DNA of 64,000 nt. Origin: Collibacillus ludicampi. GTDB lineage: Bacteria > Bacillota > Bacilli > Tumebacillales > BOQE01. Of this stretch, positions 61,066 through 64,000 are shown piece by piece (the stretch's first letter is position 1; the number at the start of each line of letters is the position of its first letter). A program made the position numbers and the translations under genes. The stretch spans positions 3,814,710 through 3,878,709 of the forward strand of contig NZ_BOQE01000001.1 of assembly GCF_023705585.1 (NCBI RefSeq), written 5' to 3'. A model generated the notes under the pieces. It saw only the letters and a list, made by a program, of their open reading frames with translations, had not been told where the DNA came from and ran no database searches.

Positions 61066-62727
61066 TTAGAACTGCGTTGGACGATATTCTCCAAAAACAT
61101 CGCGGAGTGTATTACAGATTTCTCCGAGTGTTGCATATACTCTCACTGCATCAAGAATAAACGGCATCAAATTATCCTGTCCTTCAGCTGCACGTTTCAA
61201 GTCCGCCAGTTTCGTCGCCACTTGCTCGTTATTGCGACTGCTGCGCAACTCACCTAACTTCCTCGCTTGAATCCGCCCCAACTCGGGGTTCACCCTCAAC
61301 AACTCCGGCTGCTTCTCATTTTCAAGAACAAATTTGTTCACGCCAACAACTACTTGTTCTCCCGATTCGATCGCCATTTGCGCCCGGTAAGCCGATTGAT
61401 GGATTTCCCTCTGCATATATCCTTGTTCAACCGCTTGAACAGCACCGCCCCTCTGATCGATCTTCTCAATGTAAGCCATCACTTCACGCTCGATCTGATC
61501 GGTCAAGGATTCTACATAATACGACCCTCCAAGCGGATCGACAGTATCCGCCACACCGCTTTCATAAGCGATGATCTGCTGTGTGCGTAAAGCAATTCGC
61601 GCAGATTCTTCCGTAGGAAGCGCCAATGCTTCGTCGCGCGAATTGGTATGGAGTGACTGCGTCCCCCCCAGAACAGCCGCCAATGCTTGGATGGTGACGC
61701 GAACGATATTGTTATCCGGCTGCTGAGCCGTTAAAGTGGAGCCGCCGGTTTGCGTGTGGAAGCGCAATTGCCAGGATTTCGGATTCTTCGCTTGAAAACG
61801 CTCTCTCATCAATTTCGCCCAGATTCTCCGAGCCGCCCGAAACTTCGCGATCTCTTCAAAGAAGTTGTTATGTGCGTTGAAGAAAAATGAAAGTCTGGGT
61901 GCAAACTCATCGATCTCAAGCCCGCTGCGGAGTGCCGCTTCCACATAAGCAATCGCGTTCGATAACGTAAACGCCACTTCTTGTACTGCTGTCGATCCTG
62001 CTTCTCGAATATGATAACCAGAAATGGAAATGGTGTTCCAATGCGGAACATGTTTCGAACAATACGCAAAAATATCGGTAATCAATCGCATGGAAGGCTT
62101 CGGCGGGAAAATATAAGTTCCGCGCGCCACATACTCTTTTAAGATGTCATTCTGAATCGTGCCTTTCAAACGTTTGCTTGATACACCTTGCTTCTCGCCA
62201 ACGGCGATATACATAGCCAATAGAACGGAAGCTGGCGCATTGATGGTCATCGACGTACTGACTTGATCCAAAGGTATGCCTTTAAACAGGAGCTCCATAT
62301 CCTGTAACGAATCGATGGCTACTCCCACTTTCCCTACTTCTCCCTGTGCCATAGGATCATCGGAGTCGTAACCGATCTGTGTGGGTAAATCAAACGCAAC
62401 TGACAAACCTGTTTGCCCCTGATCGAGCAAATAACGAAACCGGCCATTCGTTTCCTCCGCAGAACCAAAACCCGCATACTGTCTCATCGTCCAAAAGCGG
62501 GAACGGTACATGGTTGGCTGAATGCCTCGCGTATAAGGAAATTCCCCTGGGAACCCTAGTTTTTCCAAGTAATGCTCATCCGTAGATACGCCGTCATGAT
62601 GCGTGTATAAACGTTTCACATCGATATCGCTCGAGGTTGTAAAAACTTTTTTTCGTTCGGGAAATTTTGCCGTCGCTTTCTCCGCTTTTTTCTCCCATTC
62701 ATCATTTTTTGATAGAAAATTGGACAT
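61066..62727 (-). CDS. mcmA1: Methylmalonyl-CoA mutase, catalytic (large) subunit
   Basis: 553 residues, TIM-barrel part of B12-dependent mutase: [98 protein letters not shown] and [14 protein letters not shown]. Rearranges methylmalonyl-CoA to succinyl-CoA; the separate B12 subunit is mcmA2, 32 bp downstream. ATG 62727 after GGAGAGGGGG. First gene of the operon. Confidence 0.97.
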   Translation of the reverse strand: MSNFLSKNDEWEKKAEKATAKFPERKKVFTTSSDIDVKRLYTHHDGVSTDEHYLEKLGFPGEFPYTRGIQPTMYRSRFWTMRQYAGFGSAEETNGRFRYLLDQGQTGLSVAFDLPTQIGYDSDDPMAQGEVGKVGVAIDSLQDMELLFKGIPLDQVSTSMTINAPASVLLAMYIAVGEKQGVSSKRLKGTIQNDILKEYVARGTYIFPPKPSMRLITDIFAYCSKHVPHWNTISISGYHIREAGSTAVQEVAFTLSNAIAYVEAALRSGLEIDEFAPRLSFFFNAHNNFFEEIAKFRAARRIWAKLMRERFQAKNPKSWQLRFHTQTGGSTLTAQQPDNNIVRVTIQALAAVLGGTQSLHTNSRDEALALPTEESARIALRTQQIIAYESGVADTVDPLGGSYYVESLTDQIEREVMAYIEKIDQRGGAVQAVEQGYMQREIHQSAYRAQMAIESGEQVVVGVNKFVLENEKQPELLRVNPELGRIQARKLGELRSSRNNEQVATKLADLKRAAEGQDNLMPFILDAVRVYATLGEICNTLRDVFGEYRPTQF

Positions 62728-62850
62728 CTTTGTGCCCCCTCTCCCTGAATCTGACTGTCCAAAAATGAATGGTCACTCAGTATGTTTCAATTATAGCACA
62801 AATTCTTTATATTTAAGATATCGCTCAAGTTTAATTACTTATAGATATGA

Positions 62851-62882
62851 CAAGGGGGCTTCATTCGCATGAAGCCCCCTTG
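62851..62882. terminator. Hairpin between lipA and mcmA1
   Basis: A perfect 14-bp stem CAAGGGGGCTTCAT / ATGAAGCCCCCTTG lies 47 nt past the lipA stop. The T tract is short. Confidence 0.65.
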
Positions 62883-62928
62883 AGCGGTTGTCAAAAAATA
62901 TACGTACGCTTGTCATTTGACGTTACAA

Positions 62929-63837
62929 TCAAGCCTGTGTTCCCGCTTTCTCGACTTGTTCATGCGCATGATAAGAAGAACGAACCAACGGCCCGGACTC
63001 GACGTGTTTGAATCCGCGTTTCATTCCTTCTTCTTTCAAAGCTGCAAATTCTTCAGGTGTCCAATATCGGGAGACAGGCAAATGTTTTCTTGTCGGTTGC
63101 AGGTATTGTCCGATCGTCATGATGTCGCAATCAACCGCTCGCAAATCGTCCATCGTTTGCAAAATTTCTTCCCACGTCTCACCTACACCGATCATAATAC
63201 TCGATTTGGTGGGAATGTGAGGTTTCATCTCCTTCGCACGGCGAAGCAACTCAAGTGAGCGGTCATACTTAGCCTTGGAGCGGACTTTATCGGATAGGCG
63301 GCGGACGGTTTCGATGTTATGATTCAGGATATCCGGCTCTGCATCCATGACCACTTGCAAAGCATCCCAGTTGCCCATGAAATCGGGAATCAAGACTTCT
63401 ACCGAACATAATGGTACCCGTTCGCGAATCGCACGGATCGTAGCAGCGAAGATGGAAGCTCCTCCGTCGGCCAAATCATCGCGGGCTACCGATGTGACTA
63501 CTACGTGCCTCAACCCCATGTGTTCCACAGACTCGGCCACACGTCCTGGCTCTTCAAGATCCAATTCGGTCGGCAAACCGGATGTTACTGCACAAAAGCG
63601 ACAAGCTCTCGTACAAATATTTCCAAGAATCATGAAGGTAGCCGTCCGATTGGCCCAACATTCGTAAATATTGGGACAACGCGCTTCTTCGCATACCGTG
63701 TGCAACGTATTGCCACGCATTAATTTTTTCAATTCCCGAAAATTATCTCCGGTATTGAGGTGAATCTTAAGCCACTCAGGCCGTCGACCTGGTCTTGGAT
63801 TCTCATCAGTCGTTGATACCACTTGCAATTCTTCCAA
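62929..63837 (-). CDS. lipA: Lipoyl synthase
   Basis: About 302 residues. Radical SAM enzyme inserting two sulfurs into octanoyl groups. Auxiliary cluster Cys in [15 protein letters not shown] cluster in [10 protein letters not shown]; also [14 protein letters not shown] and [12 protein letters not shown] 63837, 6 nt after GAGGTG, is favoured over GTG 63846, which overlaps the ribosome site. It follows an E2 acyltransferase gene, a lipoylated enzyme component. Confidence 0.95.
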   Translation of the reverse strand: MEELQVVSTTDENPRPGRRPEWLKIHLNTGDNFRELKKLMRGNTLHTVCEEARCPNIYECWANRTATFMILGNICTRACRFCAVTSGLPTELDLEEPGRVAESVEHMGLRHVVVTSVARDDLADGGASIFAATIRAIRERVPLCSVEVLIPDFMGNWDALQVVMDAEPDILNHNIETVRRLSDKVRSKAKYDRSLELLRRAKEMKPHIPTKSSIMIGVGETWEEILQTMDDLRAVDCDIMTIGQYLQPTRKHLPVSRYWTPEEFAALKEEGMKRGFKHVESGPLVRSSYHAHEQVEKAGTQA

Positions 63838-63878
63838 CAGATGCACCTCACAATCTATTAATGGTTCAGATACACGTT

Positions 63879-64000
63879 CTAATAGAGGCGAATGGAATCG
63901 GCGCTCATGTTCTCCAACCGCTTTTTAACCGCGGCGAGGAATTTCCCACATACCAACCCGTCCAACACGCGATGGTCAAGCGATAAGCACATATTCATCA
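63879..64000 (-). CDS. 2-oxoacid dehydrogenase E2 acyltransferase, C-terminal end (partial)
   Basis: The last 39 codons of a gene cut by the right edge. It reads [21 protein letters not shown] and ends [10 protein letters not shown]. DHRxxDG is the catalytic His motif of lipoyl-dependent acyltransferases (E2 of pyruvate, branched-chain or similar complexes). Which complex cannot be told. Confidence 0.85.
   Translation of the reverse strand, partial: MNMCLSLDHRVLDGLVCGKFLAAVKKRLENMSADSIRLY

Overview
This window is chromosomal DNA from an aerobic, endospore-forming member of the Firmicutes (order Bacillales). The gene content and order suggest an Alicyclobacillaceae-like lineage (Alicyclobacillus/Tumebacillus/Effusibacillus type), but the species cannot be fixed from the sequence alone. 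The case rests on sporulation genes (dacF-spoIIAA-spoIIAB-sigF, spoVAC-AD-AEb-AEa, spoIIM, spmA/spmB, ytfJ, mciZ, a YhcN/YlaJ lipoprotein, YheC/D), strong AGGAGG-type ribosome sites, frequent GTG/TTG starts, and gene order shared with Bacillus subtilis around spoIIM-fur-xerD-deoB-pnp-dacF-spoIIA-spoVA-lysA-rib-scpAB-spm-rluB-resDE. No rRNA, tRNA, CRISPR, prophage or intact insertion sequence was seen.

Layout. 1-7 kb: a gene cut by the left edge, a metallophosphoesterase, folE, a class A PBP, a short protein with no ordinary start codon, a rhodanese, a Lin0512-family protein and an HtrA-like protease. 7-11 kb: a NicO-type Ni/Co transporter, a CbiX-type chelatase and several small Cys-rich proteins, including two DUF1450 paralogues. 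11-20 kb: a sirtuin, class 2 pyrD, a decaying doxX/hxlR/pirin locus, cstA-ybdD, a glyoxalase II-like hydrolase, thiS-thiG, a CoA-binding protein and a YhcN/YlaJ lipoprotein. 20-29 kb: resD-resE, YheC/D, rluB, spmB-spmA, ytfJ-ytfI, scpB-scpA and an M50 protease. 29-36 kb: an MFS drug exporter, the ribD-ribE-ribBA-ribH operon under an FMN riboswitch, and a DacB-like carboxypeptidase. 36-52 kb: lysA with a possible attenuator, spoVA genes, the sigF operon, a nucleoside salvage operon (deoB-pnp-pnp-pdp) behind a DeoR-like operator, xerD, an ald remnant, fur and spoIIM. 52-64 kb: EndoQ-like nuclease, nudF, mciZ, a DUF3866 protein, two short YjcZ-like proteins, a YqjE-like peptidase, a two-repeat beta/gamma-crystallin protein, the methylmalonyl-CoA pathway (mcmA1-mcmA2-mce-mmdA), lipA and the end of an E2 acyltransferase gene.

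How the genes work together. Much of the window serves spore formation: sigma-F and its regulators, DPA uptake (SpoVA), core dehydration (SpmA/B), cortex carboxypeptidases and MciZ. The rest is core metabolism: flavins, lysine, nucleoside salvage, thiazole, lipoate, and B12-dependent propionate/odd-chain carbon use. The B12 enzyme fits with the Ni/Co transporter and tetrapyrrole chelatase elsewhere in the window.

Most unusual observations: two tandem diverged ~205-bp structured repeats inside the methylmalonyl-CoA operon; mutually exclusive hairpins before lysA; a class A PBP whose transpeptidase SxxK lysine is Asn; a probable two-Ca2+-site beta/gamma-crystallin; an 11-nt perfect pairing between the FMN aptamer and its terminator; and several broken genes (ald internal deletion, hxlR, spmB and nudF frameshifts, a pirin remnant). 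The spmB and nudF shifts each need one missing base next to a homopolymer, so sequencing error must be excluded before they are called real.
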